A stretch of 39,056 bases of DNA from an uncultured Bacillota bacterium (lineage in GTDB: Bacteria; Bacillota_I; Bacilli_A; RF39; UBA660): NCBI GenBank assembly GCA_947364595.1, contig CANATJ010000007.1:1-39056 (forward strand), read 5' to 3'. How positions within the stretch are numbered: the stretch's first letter is position 1; each line of letters opens with the position of its first letter. The translations under genes and the position numbers were made by a program. Of the stretch, positions 1 through 9,581 are shown piece by piece. The notes beneath the pieces were generated by a model. It was not told where the DNA came from. It searched no databases and worked only from the letters and a program-made list of their open reading frames with translations.

Positions 1-33
1 AATTTTATTATTTTATAAGTTATTTATTAACAA

Positions 34-62
34 AAAAATGAGATTAAATTAAATCTCATTTT
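34..62 (-). terminator. Intrinsic terminator after phosphoketolase gene
   Basis: An A/T-rich inverted repeat (aaatgagatt / aatctcattt) lies 10 bases past the xfp stop. Read on the minus strand the hairpin is followed by a T-run. Confidence 0.75.
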
Positions 63-71
63 TACAAATTT

Positions 72-2408
72 TTATTTCCATTGCCAATCTTTAACCTCTT
101 TAAGATCTGTTCCTTTTTCTTTTATATAATTATTATGTTTAATAATTTGATTTTCCATTTCTTCTATTAAATGTGTTCCTTTACTTCCTAAATTAGGTAA
201 ATGAATAATTGCATCTTTTACTAAGTGATAACGATCTATTTTGTTTTGAACACGCATGTCAAATGGGGTTGTTATTGTTCCTTCTTCTATGTATCCATGA
301 ACGTGCATATTTCTATTATTTCTTTTATATGTAAGTGAATATATTAAATCTGGGTATCCATGGAATGCAAAAATTATTGGTTTATCCTTTGTAAATAACA
401 TGTCATATTCTTCATCAGAAAGTCCATGCGGATGATTAGCTTTTAATTTCATTAAATCAACAACATTAATACATCTTATTTTAATTTGTGGTAAATACTC
501 TTTTAAAATGGAAATAGCAGCTAAGGTTTCTAAGGTTGGAGTATCACCACAACAAGCCATGATTATATCTGGATCTTCATTTTCATCATTACTTGCCCAT
601 GACCAAACACCTATACCTTTTGTACAATGAACAATAGCTTCATCCATGCTTAACCATTGGTAACTTGGATGTTTAGAGGCAACTACTACATTAACGTGAT
701 TTTTGCTTTTTAAAAGATGATTAAATGTAAATATTAAACTGTTTGCATCTGGTGGTAAATACATTCTAGTTACAGTTGATTTTTTACTAGCTAAATGATT
801 TAAAATTCCTGGATCTTGATGAGTATAGCCATTATGATCTTGTTGCCATGCATGGGATGTTAATAAAAGATTTAATGAAGAAATATCTCTTCGCCATGAA
901 ATTTCATTACATATTTTAAGCCATTTGGCGTGTTGGGCAATCATAGAATCGACAACTCTAATAAAGGCTTCATAACTTGAGAAAATTCCATGTCTTCCAG
1001 TTAATAAGTATCCTTCTAACATTCCTTCACACATGTGCTCTGAAAGATATGAATCCATAATTCTACCGTTTTGGTTTAAATATTCGTCATTTTCTTTTTT
1101 AAATGATTGCCAATCGCGGTTTTCAACTTCAAATATTTTATATAGTCTATTAGACATTGCTTCATCTGGAGTAAATATTCTAAAGTTGTTTTTATTGTTT
1201 TCATATACACCTTTAATATAGTTACTAAGTTCAAACATATCCATTGTTTTATATGTTCCTCTTTTATCAAAGGTAACTGCATATTTTTTAAAATCTGGTA
1301 AATTTAAATCTTTAAGTAGTAATCCTCCATTAGTATGGGGATTTATGCCCATTCTTTTATTTCCTTTAGGAAGGAAATCTCTTATTTCTTGATTTAAACT
1401 TCCATTTTTATCGAATAATTTTTCGGGATGATAACTTTTAAGCCAATCTTCTAGCATTTTTAGATGTTCTTCTTTTTCCATTGAAATTGGGACTTGATGA
1501 GCTTTAAATGTACCTTCTACTTTATTTCCATCTACTTCTTTAGGGCCTGTCCAACCTTTAGGTGTTTTTAAAATAATCATTGGCCAAAATGGTCTTTTTT
1601 CTATTTTTCCTTCTTTAGCGTTTTGTTTTATTTCTTTAATATCGTTAATAACTTTATTTAATGTTTGATACATTATTTTATGAACTTCCTTAGGATTATC
1701 TCCTTCAACTAAATAAGGTTTCCATCCGCAACCAAAGAAGAAATTGCCAAGTTCAGCATTACTTATTCTTGAGAAAACTGTTGGATTACTTATTTTATAA
1801 CCATTCAAATTTAAAATTGGTAAAACTACTCCATCGGTTTTTGGATTTATAAATTTAGTTCCATGCCATGAAGTAGCAAGTGGTCCAGTTTCAGCTTCAC
1901 CATCGCCAATGACACATGCAGCGATCAAATCTGGATTATCTAAAACAGCTCCAAAGGCATGAGCTAAAGAATATCCAAGTTCTCCTCCTTCATGAATTGA
2001 ACCTGGGGTTTCTGGAGCAGCGTGTGAAGAGACTCCACCAGGAAAAGAAAATTGTTTAAATAATTTTTGTAATCCCTTTTCATCATAAGTTATATTAGGA
2101 TAAATTTCACTATATGTTCCTTCTAGATAAGTATTAGATACAACACTATTTCCACCATGACCTGGTCCAGAAATATAAATCATATTTAAATCAAAGTCGT
2201 TAATGGCTCTATTTAGATGGGCATAGATAAAATTTTGGGCAGGAACTGTTCCCCAATGACCAACAATTTTACTTTTTATATCTGATTTTTTTAATTTCCT
2301 TTTTAATAGTGGATTATCAAGTAAATATAACTGTGCGGCTGATACATAATTAGCAGCATTAAAATATTTATCTATTAAATCTATTTGTTTTAATTCTTTT
2401 TCGTTCAT
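72..2408 (-). CDS. xfp: Xylulose-5-phosphate/fructose-6-phosphate phosphoketolase
   Basis: This is a thiamine-diphosphate enzyme that splits xylulose 5-phosphate (and often fructose 6-phosphate) with phosphate into acetyl phosphate plus glyceraldehyde 3-phosphate or erythrose 4-phosphate. It works in the cytoplasm in heterofermentative pentose/hexose breakdown. The 778 residues match the full family length. Visible family motifs are HWGTVPAQNF near residue 51, GPGHGG at 81-86, the cofactor-binding GDGEAETGPLA near 168 and HQDPG near 530. The start is supported by an AGAGGGG ribosome site. The gene is monocistronic, with its own promoter and terminator. Whether it prefers Xu5P only or both substrates cannot be told from sequence. 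Identification is firm. Confidence 0.97.
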   Translation of the reverse strand: MNEKELKQIDLIDKYFNAANYVSAAQLYLLDNPLLKRKLKKSDIKSKIVGHWGTVPAQNFIYAHLNRAINDFDLNMIYISGPGHGGNSVVSNTYLEGTYSEIYPNITYDEKGLQKLFKQFSFPGGVSSHAAPETPGSIHEGGELGYSLAHAFGAVLDNPDLIAACVIGDGEAETGPLATSWHGTKFINPKTDGVVLPILNLNGYKISNPTVFSRISNAELGNFFFGCGWKPYLVEGDNPKEVHKIMYQTLNKVINDIKEIKQNAKEGKIEKRPFWPMIILKTPKGWTGPKEVDGNKVEGTFKAHQVPISMEKEEHLKMLEDWLKSYHPEKLFDKNGSLNQEIRDFLPKGNKRMGINPHTNGGLLLKDLNLPDFKKYAVTFDKRGTYKTMDMFELSNYIKGVYENNKNNFRIFTPDEAMSNRLYKIFEVENRDWQSFKKENDEYLNQNGRIMDSYLSEHMCEGMLEGYLLTGRHGIFSSYEAFIRVVDSMIAQHAKWLKICNEISWRRDISSLNLLLTSHAWQQDHNGYTHQDPGILNHLASKKSTVTRMYLPPDANSLIFTFNHLLKSKNHVNVVVASKHPSYQWLSMDEAIVHCTKGIGVWSWASNDENEDPDIIMACCGDTPTLETLAAISILKEYLPQIKIRCINVVDLMKLKANHPHGLSDEEYDMLFTKDKPIIFAFHGYPDLIYSLTYKRNNRNMHVHGYIEEGTITTPFDMRVQNKIDRYHLVKDAIIHLPNLGSKGTHLIEEMENQIIKHNNYIKEKGTDLKEVKDWQWK

Positions 2409-2431
2409 ATAGTCCCCTCTATTCTTCTTTA

Positions 2432-2460
2432 ATTATATCTTTTTTTTTATAAAACAGCAA
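2432..2460 (-). promoter_or_regulatory. Sigma-A promoter of xfp
   Basis: On the minus strand TTGCTG (2455-2460) is followed by a 17-base spacer and a perfect TATAAT (2432-2437), about 25 bases before the xfp start codon. No operator palindrome was seen beside it. Confidence 0.6.
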
Positions 2461-2470
2461 TATTCTTAAG

Positions 2471-2497
2471 AAAAAAAGCTAAAGTTTTTACTTTAGC
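2471..2497 (-). terminator. Intrinsic terminator after gerM
   Basis: A 7-bp stem gctaaag / ctttagc is followed by seven T on the minus strand, about 23 bases beyond the gerM stop. Confidence 0.85.
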
Positions 2498-2519
2498 GTA
2501 CTAATTATACATTTTGGAT

Positions 2520-3464
2520 TTACTTTAGATCTTTTTTATACACTTGCTGTTTATCGACGTTAAATACAAGTTGATCAATATCATAGTTATCACTTACTGA
2601 CAGCGAAATTGTATATACTACTTCTTCTAATATATCTTTGGTATTTATATCATCGAATAAGCAATCATTAAATTCTAAACTCATTACTTTACCATCAATA
2701 TTACTTGAAACTAGTTTGGTACCATCATTTAAAAAGCTCATTAAATTTTTATTTGAATTAAAATTTGAGGATAATTCATCAATTATTATACTAATTTTTT
2801 CTCTATCATCATTTAAATATTTGGTAACTGGAACATAATAATAATTATCATTTATTTGATTTATATAGTATATGGTTACATCTACAATGTCTTTTGTACT
2901 TGTTAGATCAAACTCTTTATTTATACCAAAACTACGATCTAAAGTACTTGGTAAATTAATTTTTGTTTTGGGTAATTTTGTTAGTATATCACCTTCAACA
3001 TAAATAATAACTTTGTTTACCTTATCTATGGATGTTAAGCTATAAACTATAGCTTCTATCATTTTCTCTTCCAATTTTTCATCAACTTGTAATAGTTCTT
3101 TTGAAAAATCTATTTTTATTAATCCTTCATCATAATCTAAATTAAGTACTTCAGTATCTGGAGGAATAATTGCACTAAAACCACTAGGTATTTTACTATC
3201 CATTCCACCAATGGTTAAAACTTTTATTAATTGCCTAGCTTTTTGCTCTATACTTTGATCTGTTAGGGCTACATTTGTTAAGGCTACATAACTATTTTGA
3301 TCTAATAAAAATATTGAATTAGTACTGACATTTGTATCAACATATTGTAATTCTTCTTTGATATCAAGTTTGGCTTCATTAGAGGGTATTAAATATATTA
3401 ACAGTAGTGCGAATAAGGCAGCCGAAGCAAGGCCTATTTTTCTCAATGATATTTTTTTTAACAT
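2520..3464 (-). CDS. gerM: GerM-like sporulation protein (two GerMN domains)
   Basis: GerM works in the mother cell during engulfment and supports the SpoIIQ-SpoIIIAH channel across the septal space; it was first found through a germination defect. The protein has an N-terminal hydrophobic segment (about residues 10-27) and two tandem GerMN domains (about 45-155 and 190-310). There is no lipobox cysteine, whereas the Bacillus protein is described as a lipoprotein, so here it is probably held by an uncleaved signal anchor. I chose ATG 3464: an upstream GTG at 3473 lies inside the AGGTGA ribosome site that serves the ATG. gerE lies just upstream, as in the Bacillus subtilis gerE-ysmB-racE-gerM segment, with the two middle genes absent. 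Domain call strong; exact orthology good but inferred. Confidence 0.88.
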   Translation of the reverse strand: MLKKISLRKIGLASAALFALLLIYLIPSNEAKLDIKEELQYVDTNVSTNSIFLLDQNSYVALTNVALTDQSIEQKARQLIKVLTIGGMDSKIPSGFSAIIPPDTEVLNLDYDEGLIKIDFSKELLQVDEKLEEKMIEAIVYSLTSIDKVNKVIIYVEGDILTKLPKTKINLPSTLDRSFGINKEFDLTSTKDIVDVTIYYINQINDNYYYVPVTKYLNDDREKISIIIDELSSNFNSNKNLMSFLNDGTKLVSSNIDGKVMSLEFNDCLFDDINTKDILEEVVYTISLSVSDNYDIDQLVFNVDKQQVYKKDLK

Positions 3465-3482
3465 AGCAATCACCTACTTTAA

Positions 3483-3509
3483 TCATATGAAAAAAAGGTT
3501 TTTTTATAA
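3483..3509 (-). promoter_or_regulatory. Possible sigma-E promoter of gerM
   Basis: CATATGAT on the minus strand (3482-3489) fits the sigma-E/K -10 form CATAnnnT. A TTATAAA-like -35 lies 13 bases upstream, inside the gerE terminator hairpin. The start point would fall right at the gerM ribosome site, so this call is tentative. Confidence 0.3.
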
Positions 3510-3515
3510 CCTTTT
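3490..3515 (-). terminator. Intrinsic terminator after gerE
   Basis: The stem aaaaggtt / aacctttt is followed by seven T on the minus strand. Its 5' arm begins within the gerE stop codon. Confidence 0.8.
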
Positions 3516-3720
3516 ATAACGAAAGTTCTCCAAGTCTTAATAGTTCAATTACAGCGCCGGCTCTACCTTTAACCCCTAATTTTTGCATAGCATTTGAAAT
3601 ATGATTTCTAACTGTTTTATCACTAATATTTAGTGCTGTTGCTATTTCACTAGTACTATGGTTTTTAATTAATAATTCAAAAACTTCTCGTTCTCGTTTT
3701 GTTAGAATACCCTTTTTCAT
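3514..3720 (-). CDS. gerE: GerE, late mother-cell spore coat regulator
   Basis: GerE is a small LuxR/FixJ-type helix-turn-helix protein that binds DNA as a dimer and turns sigma-K-dependent coat genes on or off late in sporulation. The 68 residues are nearly all HTH. The N-terminal LTKREREVFELL, the recognition-helix segment ISDKTVRNHISNAMQKLGV and the end ELLRLGEL all match Bacillus GerE closely; the Bacillus protein is 74 residues. No receiver or sensor domain is present, which excludes a response regulator. A ribosome site GAGGGAA precedes the ATG. A sigma-K-like promoter lies upstream, as expected because gerE is a classic sigma-K target. gerM follows directly. High confidence. Confidence 0.95.
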   Translation of the reverse strand: MKKGILTKREREVFELLIKNHSTSEIATALNISDKTVRNHISNAMQKLGVKGRAGAVIELLRLGELSL

Positions 3721-3765
3721 AATTCCCTCACTTTCCTAAGGCGGGTGGTTTATATTTACTCATAT

Positions 3766-3792
3766 TATTTTATGTTTACTTTAATTATAAGT
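3766..3792 (-). promoter_or_regulatory. Sigma-K-type promoter of gerE
   Basis: On the minus strand CATAAAATA (3766-3774) matches the sigma-K -10 consensus CATAnnnTA. An AC dinucleotide (3791-3792) lies exactly 16 bases upstream, matching the sparse sigma-K -35. The predicted leader is about 40 bases. sigK is present in the same window. Confidence 0.6.
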
Positions 3793-3814
3793 GAGAGAAA
3801 ATGCCTAAATTAAG

Positions 3815-3836
3815 AAAAAAACTTTCATTATGAAAG
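3815..3836 (-). terminator. Intrinsic terminator after spoIIIAH
   Basis: The hairpin ctttca-tta-tgaaag is followed by a T-rich tract on the minus strand, directly after the spoIIIAH stop. Confidence 0.8.
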
Positions 3837-3837
3837 A

Positions 3838-4338
3838 TTATTTTTGAAATTTTACAGATATAGACATTGCGGTATCAAATTCTTTTTGAACTAAACGCAT
3901 TATTTGATTAGCTGTTTTAGTATCATGTTTAGTACTATCAACAACTACGGAAATATTTATACCATCAATATTTACAAATGCTTTTAAGTTAAGTTCATTT
4001 TTTATTTTCCCTTCGATAGTTTCTTCAATGCCTTTATTTTTATTTAATTTTTGCATTTCTTCAAAGGCTGCATTTTTTTGTTCTGATGTTGATTTTGAAC
4101 TAGTTAATACTTTCTTTAATTCAGTAATTTTATCAAGTAATTTTTCTTCTGATTCTACTCTTAGGGCTACTAGCTCTGCACTTTCACTACTTTCTTCTTT
4201 AGTAGAAACTGTTTCTGTCTTTTTTTCGCCATTATTGGTTGCCATTAGTAATTCACTAGGCATAGTTATGTAATATACACTAAGTACTAATATCAAACTA
4301 AATAATGTCAAAAACCACAAGCTTCTTTTATTAATCAT
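3838..4338 (-). CDS. spoIIIAH: SpoIIIAH-like forespore channel protein
   Basis: SpoIIIAH is a mother-cell membrane protein whose ring-forming extracellular domain pairs with forespore SpoIIQ to build the intercellular feeding channel. The 166 residues show one N-terminal TM segment (about 7-26, WFLTLFSLILVLSVYY), a Glu/Ser-rich linker, a helical region and a C-terminal EscJ/PrgK-like ring domain (about 85-165). It is shorter than the 218-residue Bacillus protein, mostly in the linker. The start has a strong AGGAGGG ribosome site. It stands alone here: no other spoIIIA genes (AA-AG) flank it, although in Bacillus it is the last gene of that operon. gerE and gerM lie downstream. The family call is confident. 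Confidence 0.88.
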   Translation of the reverse strand: MINKRSLWFLTLFSLILVLSVYYITMPSELLMATNNGEKKTETVSTKEESSESAELVALRVESEEKLLDKITELKKVLTSSKSTSEQKNAAFEEMQKLNKNKGIEETIEGKIKNELNLKAFVNIDGINISVVVDSTKHDTKTANQIMRLVQKEFDTAMSISVKFQK

Positions 4339-4367
4339 TATTATCCCTCCTGGTACGTTTCTACTTA

Positions 4368-4396
4368 AGTATATTAGGATATATTTTTTTTATGAC
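4368..4396 (-). promoter_or_regulatory. Possible sigma-E promoter of spoIIIAH
   Basis: On the minus strand a TCATAAA-like -35 is followed after 13 bases by AATATACT (4368-4375), one mismatch from CATAnnnT. A start point near 4361 would leave room for the AGGAGGG ribosome site. The match is moderate and should be read as a candidate. Confidence 0.35.
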
Positions 4397-4418
4397 AAAA
4401 AAAGGCTTACGCCTTTTT
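4397..4418 (-). terminator. Intrinsic terminator overlapping gene end 4407
   Basis: The stem aaaggc / gccttt has the stop codon in its loop and seven T after it on the minus strand. The 5' arm is coding sequence for the last Lys-Lys-Ala residues. Confidence 0.85.
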
Positions 4419-5027
4419 CATTTTTGTTACTTTTGGTTTTACTTCATCTTCCATTGAATATATTTCATTAATTGTTTCAACTATTTTATCTATTTGATTT
4501 TTATTGAATTTATCCATATCATTAATTGTTAAATTTGGTTTATCTTCTATATCATCCATAACTTTATCATATTTAGCTTTATTTTCTAAAAATGTTTTGT
4601 TTTTGATAATATCTAATTGAATTTCTGTTTTTTCCGAAAGTACTTTTTTCTTTTCTTGTTTTATTTTATCTAATTGCCTTTTTCTATATACAGCTGTTAT
4701 GGTTAATAATCCCATAGATGTGATTATACTAACTGGGAATGATAACACTGCAGCAGCTGAAGTCACTAAACAAACTATATTTGTATTGCGATAAAGTTTA
4801 TATATTTTTTGACCATGTTTTTTTTGTAAATTAGAATTTATTTTAGTAATATCACTATTTAGTACTTGATTAACCATTTTAGTTAAAACTTTTTTCTCAT
4901 TTTCTTTTGTATAACATATTGCAGAAGTCTTTCCTGAAGCTAAATTCATAATTATTTGACCGTCAATTATTTTATAATTTAAAATAAATTTTTCTTTTTC
5001 TTCTTTATTGACTGTATAATCTTTCAT
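4407..5027 (-). CDS. Two-TM hypothetical protein, tandem paralog 1
   Basis: I do not recognise a named family. The 206-residue protein has a conserved N-terminal block (about 1-55, starting MKDYTVNKEEKEKFILNYKI) that looks like a small beta-rich domain. It is followed by a basic helix, a two-segment membrane hairpin at about 80-115 and a long charged helical C-terminal part ending in a KPKV-type basic tail. Two further copies follow upstream on the same strand. It has its own promoter, a GGAAGTG ribosome site and a terminator, so it is monocistronic. The layout suggests an integral membrane protein with both ends cytoplasmic. Function unknown. Confidence 0.85.
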   Translation of the reverse strand: MKDYTVNKEEKEKFILNYKIIDGQIIMNLASGKTSAICYTKENEKKVLTKMVNQVLNSDITKINSNLQKKHGQKIYKLYRNTNIVCLVTSAAAVLSFPVSIITSMGLLTITAVYRKRQLDKIKQEKKKVLSEKTEIQLDIIKNKTFLENKAKYDKVMDDIEDKPNLTINDMDKFNKNQIDKIVETINEIYSMEDEVKPKVTKMKKA

Positions 5028-5077
5028 TTTTTCACTTCCTTGGGTATATATTTTAACATTTTTACCCTTTTTGTCAA
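4930..5077 (-). repeat. Direct repeat copy A (promoter plus gene start)
   Basis: This segment and 5613-5760 are near-identical at a constant offset of 683 bases. They cover the sigma-A promoter, leader, ribosome site and first ~32 codons of paralogs 1 and 2. Differences are scattered single bases. This indicates a tandem duplication that carried the promoter along. Confidence 0.75.
5050..5077 (-). promoter_or_regulatory. Sigma-A promoter of tandem paralog 1
   Basis: TTGACA (5072-5077), a 16-base spacer and TAAAAT (5050-5055) on the minus strand. The same promoter occurs exactly 683 bases further along, in front of paralog 2. Confidence 0.7.
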
Positions 5078-5080
5078 ATT

Positions 5081-5103
5081 AAAAAAGGTTTTTAGACCTT
5101 TTT
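5081..5103 (-). terminator. Intrinsic terminator after paralog 2
   Basis: The stem aaaaggt / acctttt is followed by six T on the minus strand. It begins in the stop codon of the gene ending at 5102. Confidence 0.75.
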
Positions 5104-5710
5104 ATAATTTTTTAACTTTTGGTTTAACATCTTCCATTAAATAGATTTCATCAATTTCATTAATGATATTATCTAAAACGTCTTCATCAAGTGCACCAAT
5201 TTTATTTATATCAAGATTTAAATCTAAACCTTCATCATTCATAACTTTTGTCATTTTAATCTTGTTATCAAGAAAACGTTGATGTTTTTTTAAATCTTTC
5301 AATAGTTCTGCTCTATTTTTTTGACCTTCTTTTTCTATATGATCAAACTTAATTCCACAATATCCTTGATATAATGCTGTAGCAGCTAAAATGCTTAGTG
5401 CTGGCACTGGTCCGAATGGTAATGTTATTAAAAATGAAGCGCAACCTACAATATAAACCATATCTGATTTTTTATATAATTTATATTTTTTTTCATGTTC
5501 TTGCTTTTTTAGTTCGCTTGTTAACTTAAATTGGTTATATTTATAAACTTGATTTTCCATTTGTTTTAAAACTTTTGCTTCGTTTTCTTTAGTGTAATAG
5601 ATTGCTTCTGTTTTTCCTGAAGCTAAATTCATAATTATTTGACCATCAATTATTTTGTAATTTAAAATAAATTTTGCTTTTTCTTCTTCATTTATTGTAT
5701 AATCTTTCAT
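5102..5710 (-). CDS. Two-TM hypothetical protein, tandem paralog 2
   Basis: This is the closest relative of the gene ending at 4407: 202 residues, with the same N-terminal block (FILNYKIIDGQIIMNLASGK is shared exactly), a membrane hairpin at about 83-117 and a helical charged C-terminus ending VKPKVKKL. No known catalytic motif is visible. The promoter and first codons are almost identical in DNA to paralog 1, while the membrane hairpin and C-terminal half have diverged strongly. That pattern suggests either selection on the N-terminal domain or recent exchange at the 5' end. It has its own promoter and terminator. Function unknown. Confidence 0.85.
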   Translation of the reverse strand: MKDYTINEEEKAKFILNYKIIDGQIIMNLASGKTEAIYYTKENEAKVLKQMENQVYKYNQFKLTSELKKQEHEKKYKLYKKSDMVYIVGCASFLITLPFGPVPALSILAATALYQGYCGIKFDHIEKEGQKNRAELLKDLKKHQRFLDNKIKMTKVMNDEGLDLNLDINKIGALDEDVLDNIINEIDEIYLMEDVKPKVKKL

Positions 5711-5760
5711 TTTTTCACTTCCTTGAATATATATTTTAACATTTTTTACTAATTTGTCAA
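5613..5760 (-). repeat. Direct repeat copy B (promoter plus gene start)
   Basis: Partner of 4930-5077, at an offset of 683 bases. Confidence 0.75.
5733..5760 (-). promoter_or_regulatory. Sigma-A promoter of tandem paralog 2
   Basis: TTGACA (5755-5760), 16 bases, TAAAAT (5733-5738) on the minus strand, directly after the terminator of the upstream paralog. Confidence 0.7.
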
Positions 5761-5761
5761 C

Positions 5762-5783
5762 AAAAAAAAGACTTATGTCTTTT
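5762..5783 (-). terminator. Intrinsic terminator after paralog 3
   Basis: The stem aaaagac / gtctttt is followed by a T-run on the minus strand, touching the stop codon at 5783. Confidence 0.8.
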
Positions 5784-6397
5784 TATAATTTTTTTACTAA
5801 AACTTTTGCTTTTGGTTTTTTATAAATAGTGTTGTAAGTTTCTTTTACTAGTTCGTTTAGTTCTTCATTATTCATTTCATCAATTGTGTTTATAGTAACT
5901 TCTTTTTCATTTTTCTTTTTTAATACATAATTTATTTCTTTTTTATGTTCAATAAATTTTCTTTGTTTATCTATATCTTTTAAAACTTCATTATATCTAT
6001 TCTCTCTATAATTAGCAACTGATTTTAAACGTCCAAGTTCTATACCACTCATTACAAATATGGCAGAACCAACTAGGCAAAAAACTGGAATAAATTGTCC
6101 CGTAAAAATAGATAATGCTATAAAAACGATACCAACTGGTATAAAACCATTTAAAGTCTTTTTAAGTATTTTATCTTGAAAATATTCTTCTTCTGTTAAA
6201 GTTCTTTCAAATTTAGCTTGATCAAAATTGTTAACTTGCGATTCCATTTTATTTAAAATTTGATTTTCTGCTTCTTTTGAATATGGAATTTTTTTTGATT
6301 TTTTAGAGGCATAATTTATGATTATTTGATCATCTTTAATTTGATAATTTAAGATAAAATTTTTTCTTTTATTTTTATTTATTACATAATCTTTCAT
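5783..6397 (-). CDS. Two-TM hypothetical protein, tandem paralog 3
   Basis: This 204-residue protein is the most diverged member of the trio. It keeps the start pattern MKDYVINKNKRKNFILNYQI, the IINYASKKS stretch, a membrane hairpin (about 83-122) and the charged helical C-terminus ending KVLVKKL. It is first in transcription order, after the lysS terminator. The ribosome site is AAGGTAAGGTAG. A GATAAT-type -10 is visible upstream but no clear -35. The family is unrecognised and no functional claim is made. Triplication with independent transcription units suggests the copies are used under different conditions or in different amounts. Confidence 0.83.
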   Translation of the reverse strand: MKDYVINKNKRKNFILNYQIKDDQIIINYASKKSKKIPYSKEAENQILNKMESQVNNFDQAKFERTLTEEEYFQDKILKKTLNGFIPVGIVFIALSIFTGQFIPVFCLVGSAIFVMSGIELGRLKSVANYRENRYNEVLKDIDKQRKFIEHKKEINYVLKKKNEKEVTINTIDEMNNEELNELVKETYNTIYKKPKAKVLVKKL

Positions 6398-6445
6398 ACT
6401 ACCTTACCTTTCTTTATATTATCATATTCTATTTGTTTTCTTTTT

Positions 6446-6478
6446 TTAAAAAATCTATAAATAATTTATAGATTTTTT
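6446..6478 (-). terminator. Intrinsic terminator after lysS
   Basis: A long A/T palindrome (aaatctataaat / atttatagattt) is followed by T-residues on the minus strand, just past the lysS stop. Confidence 0.75.
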
Positions 6479-6485
6479 CTATATA

Positions 6486-8432
<1,947 letters not shown>

Positions 8433-8461
8433 TTATATCAAAAAAAAGGTAAAAATAAAAG

Positions 8462-8484
8462 GAAAAATCCCATTTATGGGATCT
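8462..8484 (-). terminator. Intrinsic terminator after membrane protein gene 8488
   Basis: The stem atcccat / atgggat is followed by a short T-run on the minus strand, four bases past the stop. Confidence 0.75.
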
Positions 8485-8487
8485 TAT

Positions 8488-8907
8488 TTAATCTTTGATG
8501 TAGGTTTGATTAAATCCTTTTGTTTTATAGTTACTACATTTGATATATGGTTCATAATCTATTTGAGCTTGATGCTTGATAAATTTTACGTATCCGTCAC
8601 ATTCACTAGAATTTTTGATGTCAATAAGTTTATCTATATATTTATTTTCTTTTAATAATTTATATGGTAAAACTATTGTTTCAGTGCTTTCAATATTACC
8701 TTGATAATTAACGTTTTGATATTTTTGAGCGGCTACTTTTAATTCTAATTCTAAATCTTTATATGTCTTTTGGTTTTCTGTTTGTGATGAACCACTAAAC
8801 AATGTTTTTATATCTTTTTGATAAATGAACATTGTTATTATCAAAGCGATAAACATTATAGATACCAAAAGTATAAAGTCTTTTAATCCCCATCCATTTT
8901 GATTCAT
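8488..8907 (-). CDS. Pilin-like single-pass membrane protein, function unknown
   Basis: This 139-residue protein begins NQNGWGLKDF followed directly by one strong hydrophobic helix (about 11-30), a shape like type IV pilin or pseudopilin N-termini. There is no clear prepilin peptidase site (Gly before Phe/Met with Glu at +5). The outside part has two cysteines, in SECDGYVKF and YIKCSNY, about 20 residues apart, which could form a disulfide. It overlaps the upstream Nudix-like regulator gene by four bases (ATGA), so the two are translationally coupled and probably linked in function. Role unknown; secretion or surface attachment is only a guess. Confidence 0.75.
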   Translation of the reverse strand: MNQNGWGLKDFILLVSIMFIALIITMFIYQKDIKTLFSGSSQTENQKTYKDLELELKVAAQKYQNVNYQGNIESTETIVLPYKLLKENKYIDKLIDIKNSSECDGYVKFIKHQAQIDYEPYIKCSNYKTKGFNQTYIKD

Positions 8908-9569
8908 ATTTTCTTACCTTTCATTTTTTCTTTGTTAAATTTATAAAGCCTTCCTGGTCTACCGTTACCACTATTTACTTTTAAACCAGTATCTATTACT
9001 AAATTTTGCGAAACAAATTTTTTATGAAAATTTCTTCTATCCATTGTTTTTTTGGAAATTGTTTCATAAAATTTTTGTAATTCTGGTAAAGTAAAATCAT
9101 TAGGGAAGAAGTCTAATAAAATGTCATCATAATTATTTACTATTTTTCTTTTTACTTCTTCTGTTACTTGATTGATAATTTCTTTATGGTCATAACCCAT
9201 CTTAGGAAGTTTATCAACGTCAAACCATTGCATTTCATTGGTATCATCATCATGTTTAATATTTACTAATTTTTCATCAGTAATGGCAATTGATGTTGCA
9301 GCTATTATTCTTCCATTTGGATCTCGATCTAAATTACTAAATATTTTCCCTTGGAAGATTTTACTAGTATTTAGATTAGTGGTGTTTTTATATATTTTAA
9401 TAGCGCTTTGTTCAATAGTCTCGTCGTTTGTTAAAATGTCTCCTGGTAAAATCCAATACCCTTTATATGGATCCATTTTTTTCTTTTTTAAGAAAACTTT
9501 TAATTTTCCTTGACTAGCAGCATATATAACAAGAAATGACTCTAAAATATTATAATATGTTTTGTTCAT
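8904..9569 (-). CDS. Nudix-fold transcriptional regulator, NrtR-like
   Basis: The 221 residues divide into an N-terminal Nudix-type domain (about 8-135) and a C-terminal winged-helix (about 145-215, with RNFHKKFVSQNLVIDTG and GRPGRLYKF). This is the layout of NrtR-family regulators, in which the Nudix domain senses a nucleotide-type ligand. The Nudix box is degenerate: the glycine and first Glu are present (GDILTNDETIEQSA), but the catalytic REUxEE core is replaced by KIYKNT, so hydrolase activity is unlikely. A palindrome between its strong promoter and its start codon suggests autoregulation. The only operon partner is the pilin-like membrane protein. Known relatives control NAD or pentose genes; the ligand here cannot be read. 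Confidence 0.85.
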   Translation of the reverse strand: MNKTYYNILESFLVIYAASQGKLKVFLKKKKMDPYKGYWILPGDILTNDETIEQSAIKIYKNTTNLNTSKIFQGKIFSNLDRDPNGRIIAATSIAITDEKLVNIKHDDDTNEMQWFDVDKLPKMGYDHKEIINQVTEEVKRKIVNNYDDILLDFFPNDFTLPELQKFYETISKKTMDRRNFHKKFVSQNLVIDTGLKVNSGNGRPGRLYKFNKEKMKGKKI

Positions 9570-9581
9570 TTTTTCACCCTT

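Noticed and set aside
3514-3720. LuxR-type HTH as a quorum-sensing regulator
   Set aside because: No sensor domain, and the whole protein matches GerE. The spore-gene neighbours agree.
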